A stretch of 64,000 bases of DNA from Mesorhizobium zhangyense (GCF_011045115.1 NZ_JAAKZG010000014.1:62001-126000), one strand, 5' to 3'. Positions 8,021-16,713 are shown, counted from the first letter of the stretch. Notes: generated by a model not told the origin, from the sequence alone. Translations and numbers: made by a program.

Positions 8021-8440
8021 TCACACCTGCTTAGCCGGCAGCACCGCCGTCGCCTCGATCTCCACCTTCGCCTCGTCCTCAATCAACGCCACCACCTGCA
8101 CCATGGCCATCGCCGGATAGTGCTTGCCCATGACGTCGCGATAGGCGACGCCGATCTCGCGCAGATTGGCGAGATATTCGGCCTTGTCGGTGATGTACCA
8201 GGTCATCTTGACGATATGCTCGGGCCGGCCGCCGCCTTCTTTCAGGATATCCACGATGTTGCGCAGGGTCTGCCGCGTCTGGCCGGCAAGGTCCTTGGCC
8301 TCGAACACCTGATCGCCCGTCCAGCCGATCTGTCCGCCGAGATAGACCACGCGCCCTTCCGCAACGATGCCGTTGGCATAGCCCTTGGCAGCCTTCCAGT
8401 TGGTCGGGTGAAGCACCTGATGGTTGGTAGCTTCGGTCAT
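8021..8440 (-). CDS. RidA family (YjgF/YER057c) enamine/imine deaminase
   Basis: This is a RidA-family protein of 139 residues. RidA proteins hydrolyse reactive enamine/imine intermediates released by PLP enzymes, and relatives act in amino acid catabolic pathways. Visible features: the N-terminal V-L-H-P-T-N-W, V-V-Y-L-G-G-Q-I-G-W-T-G-D, Q-T-R-Q-T-L-R-N-I, the H-I-V-K-M-T-W-Y-I-T-D strand and the final V-E-I-E-A-T-A-V. The canonical substrate arginine position near the C-terminus (C-I-A-R in E. coli RidA) is not obvious, so this may be an Rid1-7 type subgroup. GGAG lies 6-8 nt before the ATG at 8440, which decides the start. Last gene of the minus-strand transporter block, 47 nt after livF. 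Confidence 0.87.
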   Translation of the reverse strand: MTEATNHQVLHPTNWKAAKGYANGIVAEGRVVYLGGQIGWTGDQVFEAKDLAGQTRQTLRNIVDILKEGGGRPEHIVKMTWYITDKAEYLANLREIGVAYRDVMGKHYPAMAMVQVVALIEDEAKVEIEATAVLPAKQV

Positions 8441-8487
8441 GGTCGTCTCCAGTCCTGTTCTTGCTATCGGCTTCTTATTGCCGCTTC

Positions 8488-9170
<683 letters not shown>

Positions 9171-9174
<4 letters not shown>

Positions 9175-9920
9175 GACGCTTCCCCGAGATAGGCGCGGCG
9201 CACTTCCGGGTCGTTGCGGATTTCATCGACCGTGCCGCTGGCGATGATGCGGCCATAGACGAGCACCGAAATGCGGTCGGCCAGCGCAAACACCGCGTCC
9301 ATATCGTGCTCGACCAGAAGGATGGGCGCTTCGTGGCGCAATGTGTCTAGGAATGCCGTCAGCGCCTTCGAGCCCTCCGGCCCCATGCCCGCCATCGGCT
9401 CGTCGAACAGAAACGCTTTTGAGCCGAGTGCCAGCGCTATCGCGATCTCAAGCTGCCGGCGCTCGCCATGCGACAGGGCTGCAGCCGGCACCTGCGCCCG
9501 CGCGGCAAGGCCGGTGCGCTCCAGCATCGCCATCGCCGGTTCGGTCAGCGATTTGTCGGCCATCACCGGCCCGAAGAAGCGGAAGCTTGAGCCCTGCCGC
9601 GATTGCACTGCCAGCATGACATTGCGCAACGCCGAAAATTCCGGCGCCAGCGACGAAATCTGGAAGCTGCGGCCAAGTCCACGCCTTGCGCGCGCCGCCA
9701 CGCCGAGCCGGCTGACATCCTCGCCCAGGAAATGCACCGAGCCGCTGTCGGGCTTGATCGAACCTGAAATCTGGTGGATCAGCGTCGTCTTGCCAGCGCC
9801 GTTCGGGCCGATCAGTGCGTGGATTTCGCCGGGGCGCAGGTCGATGCTCACCCCGTCGGTCGCCTTCAGCGCGCCAAAGGTCTTTTTCAGGTCGCGAATG
9901 GAAAGGACTGTGTCAGCCAT
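9171..9920 (-). CDS. livG: Branched-chain-type ABC transporter ATPase LivG
   Basis: This is the first ATPase (249 residues) of the importer. Walker A is G-P-N-G-A-G-K-T-T, the LivG-type signature reads L-S-H-G-E-R-R-Q-L-E-I, and Walker B reads A-F-L-F-D-E-P-M-A-G-M-G-P. I chose the ATG at 9920, with AAGG about 6 nt upstream, over an in-frame start 6 codons earlier. It overlaps the livM stop by 8 nt and the livF start by 4 nt, so translation is tightly coupled across the block. Confidence 0.95.
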
Positions 9921-10893
9921 GACGCGCCTTTCCGGCAACGAGGCCGATCAGCCCACCGCGGGCAAACAGCACGACGCCAAGCAGGATCAGCCCGAGGAAG
10001 AACTGCCAGTGTTCGGTGATTCCGCCGAGCGCGAACTCGAACAGCACGAACAGCACAGCGCCGGCAACCGGGCCGAACAGCCGTGCCGTGCCGCCAAGGA
10101 TGATCAGCACGATCAACTCGCCGGACATGTGCCAGGATAGCATGGACGGGCTGACGAAGCGGTTGAGATCGGCAAACAGAGCGCCGGCCAGCCCGGTGAT
10201 TGCCGCCGAAATCGCGAAAGCAACGAGCCGGATCCGGAACGGCGCGATGCCGACCGCAGCAAGGCGCTGCTCATTCTGCCGTCCGGCCTGAAGAGCCGCA
10301 CCGAAACGCGAATTCTGGATCAGCCAGAACATGAGCAAGGCAACCGCCAGCACGCCGTAGCAGAGCAGGAAGAAGCTCAGCGGGTTGGCAGTGTTCACGC
10401 CGGGAAAGCCGTTGCGCGTGATGATGGAAAGCCCGTCCTCGCCGCCATAGGCCGGCCAGGAGATGGCGAAGTAGTAGATCATCTGCGCGAAAGCGAGCGT
10501 GATCATGATGAAATAGACGCCGGATGTTCTGAGGCTGATCGCGCCGATCGGAATGGCCACGAAAACACTGACCAGCATCGCCGCCAGCCAGATCACCGGC
10601 ATCTGGTCGCTGCCGGAAAATTCGAAGGGCGCGGAAAACATCGGCTCCATGTTGAAGGCATGGCTGGCGAAAATGCCGGCGACATAACCGCCGATGCCGA
10701 AGAAGGCAGCATGGCCGAATGAGATCAGCCCGCCGAGGCCGAGCGCGATGTTGAGACCCACTGCCGCCAGCGCGAGGATCGCCATGCGGGTCGCCAGCGT
10801 GATGTAGAACGGCTCCTCCATCGCAATTGCGACGAAGGGCAGCGCCAGAAGGGCTGCGGCAAGAAGGATGTTGATCAGGGTTTCGCGGCTCAT
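9913..10893 (-). CDS. livM: Branched-chain-type ABC transporter permease LivM
   Basis: This permease of about 326 residues has eight to ten hydrophobic helices. The LivM-typical motif G-L-G-G-L-I-S-F-G-H-A-A-F-F-G-I-G-G-Y lies at about residues 55-73, and 'S-L-R-T-S-G-V-Y-F-I-M-I-T-L-A-F-A-Q-M' in the middle is equally typical. I prefer the ATG at 10893 over the one at 10911: GACGGG precedes the former, nothing precedes the latter. It is co-transcribed with livH, whose stop it nearly touches. Confidence 0.94.
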   Translation of the reverse strand: MSRETLINILLAAALLALPFVAIAMEEPFYITLATRMAILALAAVGLNIALGLGGLISFGHAAFFGIGGYVAGIFASHAFNMEPMFSAPFEFSGSDQMPVIWLAAMLVSVFVAIPIGAISLRTSGVYFIMITLAFAQMIYYFAISWPAYGGEDGLSIITRNGFPGVNTANPLSFFLLCYGVLAVALLMFWLIQNSRFGAALQAGRQNEQRLAAVGIAPFRIRLVAFAISAAITGLAGALFADLNRFVSPSMLSWHMSGELIVLIILGGTARLFGPVAGAVLFVLFEFALGGITEHWQFFLGLILLGVVLFARGGLIGLVAGKARHG

Positions 10894-10903
10894 GGCTTGC
10901 CCG

Positions 10904-11824
10904 TCACGCATTGGCCGCGAACAGGCCCTTGGGCCGGAACGCCAGGATGAGCGCCATGACGATATAGATCAGCATCGAGGCGATCGCCGCACCCGCCGTC
11001 GCGCCCTGCGCCGGTCCCATGAAGGCCGCGAACAGTTTCGGCAGCAGGAAGCGCCCGAGCGTGTCGACCAGCCCGACGAGGATCGCGCCCACCAGCGCGC
11101 CCTTGATCGAACCGATGCCGCCGATGACGATGACGACGAAGGCGAGGATCAGCACCGGCTCGCCCATGCCGACCTGCACCGATTGCAACGCACCCACCAG
11201 CGCGCCGGCAAGGCCTGCAAGGGCTGCCCCGAGCGCGAAAACGACGGTGTAAAGCGTGCGGATATCGACGCCGAGCGCTGCGATCATCTCACGGTCGGAT
11301 TCGCCGGCGCGGATGCGCATGCCGAGCCGCGTCTTGGAGATCAGCAGGTAAAGCCCGACTGCAACCGCGATGCCGACGCCGATGATGGTCAGCCGGTAGA
11401 GCGGATAGCGCCCGCCGCCCGGCAGTTGCACCGCGCCCGAAAGGGCGGAGGGAATGTCGAGATAAAGCGGAAACGAACCGAAGAGCCAGCGCGTGCCTTC
11501 CGAAAAGATCAGGATCAGCGCGAATGTGGCGAGCACCTGGTCGAGATGGTCGCGGTCGTAAAGCCGCCTGATGACGACAAGCTCAACCAGCGCCCCGGCC
11601 GCCGCTGCGGCAGCAAGGCTTGCGACAAGGCCGAGCCAGAACGAGCCGGTAGCCGCCGCCACTGCCGCGCAGGCAAAGGCGCCGATCATGTAGAGCGAGC
11701 CATGGGCAAGATTGATCAGCCCCATCACGCCAAAGATCAGCGTCAGCCCCGCCGCCATCAGGAAAAGCATGACGCCGAACTGCAGCCCGTTCAGTATTTG
11801 CTCGATCAGGAGCGCGGTGGACAA
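10904..11824 (-). CDS. livH: Branched-chain-type ABC transporter permease LivH
   Basis: This permease (306 residues) forms the channel with LivM. Diagnostic segments: N-terminal I-E-Q-I-L-N-G-L-Q-F-G-V-M-L-F-L-M-A-A-G-L, then F-G-V-M-G-L-I-N-L-A-H-G-S-L-Y-M-I-G-A, and A-F-V-V-I-V-I-G-G-I-G-S-I-K-G-A-L near residue 220. The start appears to be TTG at 11824 without a strong ribosome binding site; the conserved N-terminus begins within a few residues of it, so the call is sound to a few codons. It is separated from the binding-protein gene by 289 nt holding a palindromic repeat. Confidence 0.94.
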   Translation of the reverse strand: MSTALLIEQILNGLQFGVMLFLMAAGLTLIFGVMGLINLAHGSLYMIGAFACAAVAAATGSFWLGLVASLAAAAAAGALVELVVIRRLYDRDHLDQVLATFALILIFSEGTRWLFGSFPLYLDIPSALSGAVQLPGGGRYPLYRLTIIGVGIAVAVGLYLLISKTRLGMRIRAGESDREMIAALGVDIRTLYTVVFALGAALAGLAGALVGALQSVQVGMGEPVLILAFVVIVIGGIGSIKGALVGAILVGLVDTLGRFLLPKLFAAFMGPAQGATAGAAIASMLIYIVMALILAFRPKGLFAANA

Positions 11825-11908
11825 GGATCAGGTTCCATCAGTTCGGGTGTTGGATTGGAGGCGCAACGCTCGCGCCCCTCTCTTCGTAAGCGGCAGGCAC
11901 ATGAAGCA

Positions 11909-12047
11909 CCCCCACCCCTAACCCCTCCCCACAAGGGGGAGGGGAACTTTGCTGCAAGGTCGCTCTGCGCCAATCGTCAACGCGCTGCTGGCCAAAGCGA
12001 TGAAATCGTCCCCCTCCCCCTTGTGGGGAGGGGTTAGGGGTGGGGGT
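11909..12047. repeat. C-rich palindromic repeat between binding protein and livH
   Basis: Arms at 11909-11943 and 12010-12047 are complementary: the left begins CCCCCACCCCTAACCCCTCC and the right is its reverse complement. Together with flanks it fills the 289-nt gap 11825-12113. No gene is supported here. The hairpin would form in mRNA between the binding-protein gene and livH, and such structures often protect the upstream, highly expressed binding-protein message. Confidence 0.8.
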
Positions 12048-12113
12048 ACACCCCGCACTAGCCTCATCAGCACACGTCGACCCCGTAAACGGGGAGAAGG
12101 AAGCTCCTGACCC

Positions 12114-13253
12114 TCACATCTTGCAGTCTTTGGCGTAGGCGTCCTCATGGTCGGTGAAGCTGGTGGCGACGATCTTGTTGGTCAGCACGTCGCCTTCCTT
12201 CACCACCTCGCGGACATAGATGTCCTGGATCGGGTGGTTGTTGCTGTTGAACTTGAACTTGCCGCGCACGGAATCGAACTTCGCTTCCTTCAGCGCCGCG
12301 CGGAAGGCATCCGCATCCTTGACGCTGGCCTTGGCCGAAGCCGAGATGATCAGGTTCGCCGTATCATAGGCCTGTGCCGCATAGATCGAAGGCAGCCGCT
12401 TGTATTCGGCCTGGAAGCCTTCGACGAACTTCTTGTTGGCGGCGTTGTCGAGGTCCTTCGACCACGAGGCCGAGTTCTTCACGCCGACCGCTGCATCGCC
12501 GATGGCGCCGAGCACATCCTGGTCGAAGGAGAAGCCCGGTCCCATCACCGGCGTTTCCACGCCCGACTGCGCATATTGCTTCATGAAGGCAATGCCCATG
12601 CCGCCCGGCAGGAAGAAGAACACCGAGTCGGCACCGGAATCGCGAATCTGCGCGATTTCGGCGGCATAGTCGGTCTGGCCGAGCTTGGTGTAGACCTCGC
12701 CGGCCAGTTCGCCCTTGTAGAACCGCTTGAAGCCGTTCAGCGAGTCGGTGCCGGCGGGATAGTTCGGCGCCAGGATGAACACCTTCTTGTAGCCGGCGGT
12801 GTTGGCATAGTTGCCCATCGCCTCATGGAAATTGTCGTTCTGGTAGGCGACGTTGAAATAATTCTTGTCGCACTTGGCGCCCGCCAGCGCCGACGGGCCG
12901 GCATTGACCGAAAGGTAGAACTTGCCCTGCGCGACCGCATTCGGCACGACAGCCATGGCAAGGTTCGACCAGATGATGCCGGTGAGCAGATCGACCTTGT
13001 CGCTCTGGATCATCTTGTCGGCGATCTGCACGGCCAGTTCCGGCTTCTGTGCGTCATCCTCGGTGACGACTTCGATGTCCTTCACGCCAGACTGCTTGAG
13101 CGCCAGCATGAAGCCATCGCGCGCATCGACGCCGAGGCCCGCACCGCCGCCCGAAAGCGTGGTGATCATGCCGATCTTGAGCGGGTCGGCATATGCCATG
13201 CCCGACGTCGCCATCGACAGCGCCAGAATGCTTGCGGCAAGTATCTTCTTCAT
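12114..13253 (-). CDS. ABC transporter substrate-binding protein, Liv (HAAT) family
   Basis: This is a periplasmic binding protein of 379 residues (type I periplasmic fold, LivK-like). It has a signal peptide (M-K-K start, cleavage after A-Y-A near residue 22), then P-L-K-I-G-M-I-T-T-L-S-G-G-G-A-G-L-G, the 'L-L-T-G-I-I-W-S-N-L-A' and 'S-V-N-A-G-P-S-A-L-A-G' ligand-site region and the C-terminal F-D-S-V-R-G-K-F-K-F-N-x-N-N-H-P-I-Q. GGGAG precedes the ATG. It lies 45 nt after the tryptophan dioxygenase gene and before livHMGF. Subfamily members bind varied amides and aromatic compounds; with kynA next door, tryptophan, kynurenine or another aromatic is a reasonable inferred ligand. Confidence 0.92.
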   Translation of the reverse strand: MKKILAASILALSMATSGMAYADPLKIGMITTLSGGGAGLGVDARDGFMLALKQSGVKDIEVVTEDDAQKPELAVQIADKMIQSDKVDLLTGIIWSNLAMAVVPNAVAQGKFYLSVNAGPSALAGAKCDKNYFNVAYQNDNFHEAMGNYANTAGYKKVFILAPNYPAGTDSLNGFKRFYKGELAGEVYTKLGQTDYAAEIAQIRDSGADSVFFFLPGGMGIAFMKQYAQSGVETPVMGPGFSFDQDVLGAIGDAAVGVKNSASWSKDLDNAANKKFVEGFQAEYKRLPSIYAAQAYDTANLIISASAKASVKDADAFRAALKEAKFDSVRGKFKFNSNNHPIQDIYVREVVKEGDVLTNKIVATSFTDHEDAYAKDCKM

Positions 13254-13298
13254 TCGTAGTCTCCCATTGTTTTCCTGAGTGGCATTTTCTTATTGTGA

Positions 13299-14132
13299 TC
13301 AGAGTTCGGTGCGAACTTTCCAGAGTTCCGGAAACAGTTCAACCTCCAGCATCTTGCGCAGGTAGGATACACCCGAGGTTCCGCCGGTTCCGCGCTTCAA
13401 CCCGATGATGCGCTCCACCGTGGTGACATGGTTGAAGCGCCAGCGGCGAAAATAGTCCTCAAAATCGACCAGCTTTTCCGCCAGTTCGTAGAGCATCCAG
13501 TGCTCTTCCGGCGCGCGGTAGATGTCGCGCCACGCAAGCAGCACGGCAGCGCTCTCCTGCCGGGTCTCCCGCCAGTCCATCCGGGTCGCATCCACGCCGA
13601 CATCAAAACCCTGCCGCGCCAGCAGCAGCAGCGCCTCATCGTAAAGGCTGGGTGCGGCAAGAATGTCCTCGAGCTTGCCCAAAACTTCCGGCCGGTGCGC
13701 ATGCGGCTTCAGCAGCGCATTGTTGCGGTTTCCGGCAAGAAATTCGATCGCCCGATACTGGTAGGACTGGAAGCCGGAAGACTGGCCAAGCGAGTCGCGG
13801 AACTGCGTGTATTCGCTGGGCGTCATCGTGCGCAGCACATCCCATGCGCTGTTCAGCTGCTCGAAGATGCGCGCCACCCGCGTCAGCATCTTGAACGCCG
13901 GCTGCAAGCGGTCCTCGCGGATCGCCACGATCGCCGAGCGTATCTCGTGGATGGCAAGCTTCATCCACAGTTCGGAGGTCTGGTGCTGGATGATGAACAG
14001 AAGCTCGTCATGCGCAGTCGACAGCGGCTCCTGTGCGTCGAGCACTTTTTCGAGATGGAGATAGTCGCCATAGGACATGCGCCCACGAAATTCCATCTGG
14101 GCGCCCTGGGCGGGATTGTCAGCCTGCGTCAT
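13299..14132 (-). CDS. kynA: Tryptophan 2,3-dioxygenase
   Basis: This haem dioxygenase (277 residues; family usual about 270-290) opens the indole ring of L-tryptophan to N-formylkynurenine, the first step of the kynurenine pathway. Motifs: M-S-Y-G-D-Y-L near the N-terminus, the [16 protein letters not shown] substrate-pocket helix, S-G-F-Q-S-Y-Q-Y-R, and the axial haem ligand H235 in [13 protein letters not shown]. The C-terminal [11 protein letters not shown] loop closes the pocket. I chose the ATG at 14132, with GGCAGG upstream. It is the first gene of the Liv transporter block; formamidase and kynureninase are not in the window. Confidence 0.95.
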   Translation of the reverse strand: MTQADNPAQGAQMEFRGRMSYGDYLHLEKVLDAQEPLSTAHDELLFIIQHQTSELWMKLAIHEIRSAIVAIREDRLQPAFKMLTRVARIFEQLNSAWDVLRTMTPSEYTQFRDSLGQSSGFQSYQYRAIEFLAGNRNNALLKPHAHRPEVLGKLEDILAAPSLYDEALLLLARQGFDVGVDATRMDWRETRQESAAVLLAWRDIYRAPEEHWMLYELAEKLVDFEDYFRRWRFNHVTTVERIIGLKRGTGGTSGVSYLRKMLEVELFPELWKVRTEL

Positions 14133-14200
14133 GTGACCTGCCCTCATATGGCGAGGCTATCGTCGCCCCCTGCCTGTGCCCACAGGATTGCACTCCGCAA

Positions 14201-14240
14201 ACTACATTTCAAGCATGAAATTTTATGATTAAAATATCTC
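14201..14240 (-). promoter_or_regulatory. AT-rich dyad upstream of kynA, candidate operator/promoter
   Basis: A sharply AT-rich island in GC-rich DNA, 70-110 nt upstream of the kynA start. It holds a perfect 6-bp inverted repeat ATTTCA-AGCA-TGAAAT (14206-14221). kynA genes in proteobacteria are often controlled by Lrp/AsnC-type regulators (KynR) acting on such AT-rich dyads; that link is inference. Confidence 0.4.
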
Positions 14241-14262
14241 TGCCGGACGTGCGCGCATCGGA

Positions 14263-14595
14263 CTAATGAGCAGTGGTTTTGGAGAACAGGTTCAGGACCA
14301 GAACACCGGCAATGATCAAGCCCATTCCCGCAAAGCCGGCAAGGTCGGGCCGCTGCCCGTAGACGACCCATGCGACCAGCCCGACCAACGCTATTCCGCC
14401 ACCGGCCCAGATCGCGTAGGCGATGCCGAGAGGTATCCGGTCAAGGACTTGAGACAGGAAGAAGAATGCCGCTGCATAGCCCAGGATAACCAGGGCCGAG
14501 GGGCCAGGCTTGGTAAATCCTTCTGCGGCTTTCATCGCACTCGTCGCGACGACCTCGCAGATGATCGCGAGGGCAAGGATAGCGTAAGCGGGCAT
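14263..14595 (-). CDS. Small multidrug resistance (SMR/EmrE-QacE) efflux protein
   Basis: This SMR-family protein of 110 residues has four transmembrane helices and works as a dimer that exchanges protons for cationic compounds. The essential membrane glutamate is E14 in A-I-I-C-E-V-V-A-T-S; the family motifs K-x-x-x-G-F-T and A-Y-A-I-W-A-G-G-G, and the last helix G-M-G-L-I-I-A-G-V-L-V-L-N-L, are all present. GGAGG-type sequence lies before the ATG at 14595. It is on the same strand as kynA but 130 nt upstream, so it may or may not be in the same transcript. Some SMR members export guanidinium; the subtype cannot be assigned by eye. Confidence 0.92.
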   Translation of the reverse strand: MPAYAILALAIICEVVATSAMKAAEGFTKPGPSALVILGYAAAFFFLSQVLDRIPLGIAYAIWAGGGIALVGLVAWVVYGQRPDLAGFAGMGLIIAGVLVLNLFSKTTAH

Positions 14596-14711
14596 GGGAG
14601 CCTCCGTTGAAAGGAGGCTTCTAATGATCAGAACCTCCTGACCTCGTCACGTTCACTTTCCTGTGACTGAACTGTCCGCCAACGGGCCTGTCGGAGATAC
14701 GATCGCCCAAC

Positions 14712-14741
14712 AAAAAGGGCGGTCATTGGCGACCGCCCTTT
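14712..14741 (-). terminator. Rho-independent terminator
   Basis: An 11-bp perfect stem (14714-14724 with 14731-14741, AAAGGGCGGTC and its complement) with a 6-nt loop. On the minus strand five T residues run into the end of the stem. It would end transcripts leaving the DUF533 gene and insulate the SMR gene. Confidence 0.7.
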
Positions 14742-14806
14742 AATTTGAATCGCGCTTGGGAGGATGAAAAGCCGATCCGACTGTCAAAAATGATGCGCCT
14801 GAAGGG

Positions 14807-14822
14807 TTAACGAAACCTTAAC
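14807..14822. promoter_or_regulatory. CtrA-type box TTAA-N7-TTAAC
   Basis: The sequence TTAA, seven bases, TTAAC is an exact match to the consensus for the alphaproteobacterial cell-cycle regulator CtrA. It lies about 210 nt upstream of the SMR gene and about 180 nt past the DUF533 stop, so its target is unclear. Confidence 0.4.
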
Positions 14823-14899
14823 GCACAATTCCTGGTTGCTTTTACAATCAACGCCAAAAAGACTGTTTGATAACTCGCCCTGCCGAGTCATATGGCGTG

Positions 14900-14960
14900 G
14901 TTTTCGAGAACCGGAGCGGAGCGTACATTTGGGTACGTGAGCACCGGAAGCGCAGAAAAC
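14900..14960. repeat. Complex dyad-symmetry element of unknown type
   Basis: Nested complementary pairs share one centre near 14930: GTTTTC (14900-14905) with GAAAAC (14955-14960), CCGG (14911-14914) with CCGG (14944-14947), and CGTAC (14922-14926) with GTACG (14933-14937). The flanking halves also share the motif GGAGCG/GGAAGCG. It could be a structured 3' region, a protein-binding site or a small repeat. Confidence 0.5.
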
Positions 14961-15000
14961 TGCGTCAGATGGTCGGCAGGGTAGAGTTAGCAGGCGGTCT

Positions 15001-15717
15001 TTACGCTCCGACGGTCGCTTCCGTCTTGGCCGCCGAAACCGTCGCGCCGATATGGTCGACCAGCGCGTCCGGCAGCTTCAGCCGCCCGGCGAGCATGTCG
15101 AGGAAGCCGCGCTCGGCGCGGGTGTCCGGATCGATCGCAAGCCGCGCGGCCGTGTAAAGCTCGATCTTCTGCGCATCCGTATGGGCAGATGCTGCAAGCT
15201 GGTCGAGGTCCAGCGGCTTGTCGATTTCGGCAAGCAGGAAGCTCTCGGCCTCGCTGCCGACGCCTGAAAGCGCCAGCCTGTCGGCGATCTTCTTGCGCTC
15301 CGCGTCATCGACATGGCCATCGGCCTTGGCGGCGGCGATCATCACGCGCACCAGCGTCAGCGCGAATTCCGCCTCGCCCTGCGGCGCCTGCGATGGGTGG
15401 AAGCTCGTATCGGCCGGCGGCGGCAGCAGTTCCTGCTGGGCAGTGCCCGCCTGTTCCAGCTGCTTGCCGTTCTGGTAGTTCTGGTAGGCCTTGTAGGCGA
15501 GCCCCGCAACAGCTGCGAGCCCGCCGAGCTTCAGCGCCGAACCGGTGACCGCCCTGCCAGTCCCGGTGCCGAGCAGCACTGCGGCCAGCGCACCGGCTGC
15601 GAGCGGATTGTCCTTGGCAAGCTGCGTCGCCTGAGCGGCCTTGTCCCTGACGGTCGATCCCGTGCCGGGAACTTTCGAACCGAGCAGGTCATCGAGCAGT
15701 TTCTTGGGATCGAACAT
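15001..15717 (-). CDS. DUF533/TerB-like (YebE family) membrane-associated protein
   Basis: This protein of 238 residues has the YebE/DUF533 layout: an N-terminal amphipathic segment M-F-D-P-K-K-L-L-D-D-L-L-G, a Gly/Ala-rich hydrophobic stretch (about residues 38-80) that could insert in the membrane, a Pro-rich linker, and a TerB-type helical domain (about 115-230) with the acidic A-A-A-K-A-D-G-H-V-D-D-A-E-R metal-binding-like loop. GGAGG lies 5 nt before the ATG. Family function is not established. It stands alone, with repeats upstream and a terminator about 260 nt downstream. Confidence 0.85.
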   Translation of the reverse strand: MFDPKKLLDDLLGSKVPGTGSTVRDKAAQATQLAKDNPLAAGALAAVLLGTGTGRAVTGSALKLGGLAAVAGLAYKAYQNYQNGKQLEQAGTAQQELLPPPADTSFHPSQAPQGEAEFALTLVRVMIAAAKADGHVDDAERKKIADRLALSGVGSEAESFLLAEIDKPLDLDQLAASAHTDAQKIELYTAARLAIDPDTRAERGFLDMLAGRLKLPDALVDHIGATVSAAKTEATVGA

Positions 15718-15844
15718 CAGTTCCTCCGGAGTTTATGCCCGTCTCTTCGGGCGGGTTTCGGTGTCGGTGAAGTAGGCAGTCGAAGGCGGCATTACAATGA
15801 CGCGGGGCGTTTTTGGTAGGGGGATTAGCGGTACCAACCATGCA

Positions 15845-16028
15845 GTCGTCATCCCGGAAGCCGGAGCGAAGCGGAGGTTATCCGGGATCTATTGGTAGCA
15901 GCATCGTCAAGCGCGGCCGGTCCTTGCCTTGGCGCGCTTCAATAGCACAGCGGGAACTCAGTACCCGGCCGTGCTGGTCAATGGGTCCCGGATAACCTGC
16001 GCTTCGCTCCGGTTTCCGGGATGACGAC
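15845..16028. repeat. Palindromic repeat R3, full copy
   Basis: The two outer arms (15845-15888 and 15985-16028) are reverse complements built on GTCGTCATCCCGGAA and CCGGAGCGAAGCGGAGGTTATCCGGG (seen at 15860-15886). A half copy with the same internal sequence lies inverted at 61270-61351. It has no coding capacity. Confidence 0.8.
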
Positions 16029-16042
16029 GGAGAGGTTTTTGC

Positions 16043-16555
16043 TTCGCTCAAGGCTACGAAAGTGTGTGGAAGAATTTCATCCGATTTCTACCTAACCCAT
16101 TGTTTTCCTTTAAACCTCACATTTATCCCCTCTCTTTGGCCTCGCGCATACTTGCCTCGCAAATCCGCCTCCAACGGGATCCCTGGTGCGCACCGGGGAT
16201 CAGGGGGAAGCGTCGGCGTCCGGGCTGGTGGTGTTGCGGTAGCACTGCTGGGTGATGAGCCCCTAAAGCCCGGGTCTTTGGCTACGGCTGACCACACGAA
16301 TGTGGAGGGTGAGGAGTGGTCCGCGCAGCGGACGAACGCCCGGAGCCCTAGCGTAGGGCAGGCGTTCACTGCACAGGTCGCCTTCATCGCAGCGGAACGG
16401 ACGGGAACAGAAATCGCCGGCGGGGCGCGGAAGCTGCGCCACGTACTAAACATTAGGAAGGCACGGCCATGCGCCCCGCTTCCCACCCTCGTAAAGGGAG
16501 TTCTTTGACAATGGCCAGACGGTGAAAACCGGGCGTGGCGATGATGAAGTGCGCC
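16043..16555 (+). repeat. About 500-nt interspersed element L, copy L1
   Basis: Over its length this matches, in reverse complement and with divergence, the stretch 60455-60985. Clear anchors are 'GTGTGGAA...TTTC...CGATTT', 'AACCCATTGTTTTC', 'ACCGGGGATCAGGGGGA' and 'GTGAAAACCGGGCGTGGCGA' (16521-16540). Open frames through it (for example on both strands between 16062 and 16508) are arginine/serine/proline-rich and lack ribosome binding sites, so I treat it as non-coding. It directly follows palindrome R3 and precedes another palindrome at 16556. It accounts for most of the 996-nt gap between the DUF533 gene and trhO. Confidence 0.7.
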
Positions 16556-16709
16556 TCTCCTTCTCCCCTTGTGGGAGAAGGTGGCCTACCCGAAGGGGAG
16601 GTCGGATGAGGGTGTTGGACGGAGTGTGGACGCCGGAGTTTCTTCCAACACCCCTCATCCGTCTTGGCGCTGCGCGCCAATCCACCTTCTCCGACAAGGG
16701 GAGAAGGAA
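16556..16709. repeat. C-rich palindromic repeat next to trhO
   Basis: Arms CTCCTTCTCCCCTTGTGGGAGAAGG-like (16556-16582) and the complementary CCTTCTCCGACAAGGGGAGAAGG (16685-16709), with a second internal pair around GGTCGGATGAGGGTGTTGGA (16600-16619) and its complement at 16645-16665. It lies just past the trhO stop codon on the minus strand and could act as the 3' structure of that transcript. Confidence 0.75.
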
Positions 16710-16713
16710 ACGC

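Larger units (their letters stand above)
14596..15000. other. 405-nt gene-free region: hairpin, CtrA-like box and dyad element
   Basis: I see no gene here. In order it contains the upstream region of the SMR gene, a terminator-like hairpin at 14712-14741, a perfect CtrA-type box at 14807-14822, and a dyad element at 14900-14960 that starts about 40 nt beyond the stop codon of the minus-strand DUF533 gene. A 43-codon-scale frame through the dyad is not supported as coding. Confidence 0.6.

Noticed and set aside
10868-12037. Plus-strand open frame opposite livH
   Set aside because: Antisense to livH for most of its length and running into a palindromic repeat; low-complexity charged sequence.
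16062-16508. Frames on both strands within element L1
   Set aside because: They fall inside a repeated non-coding element; the inverted copy does not keep the same frame intact.
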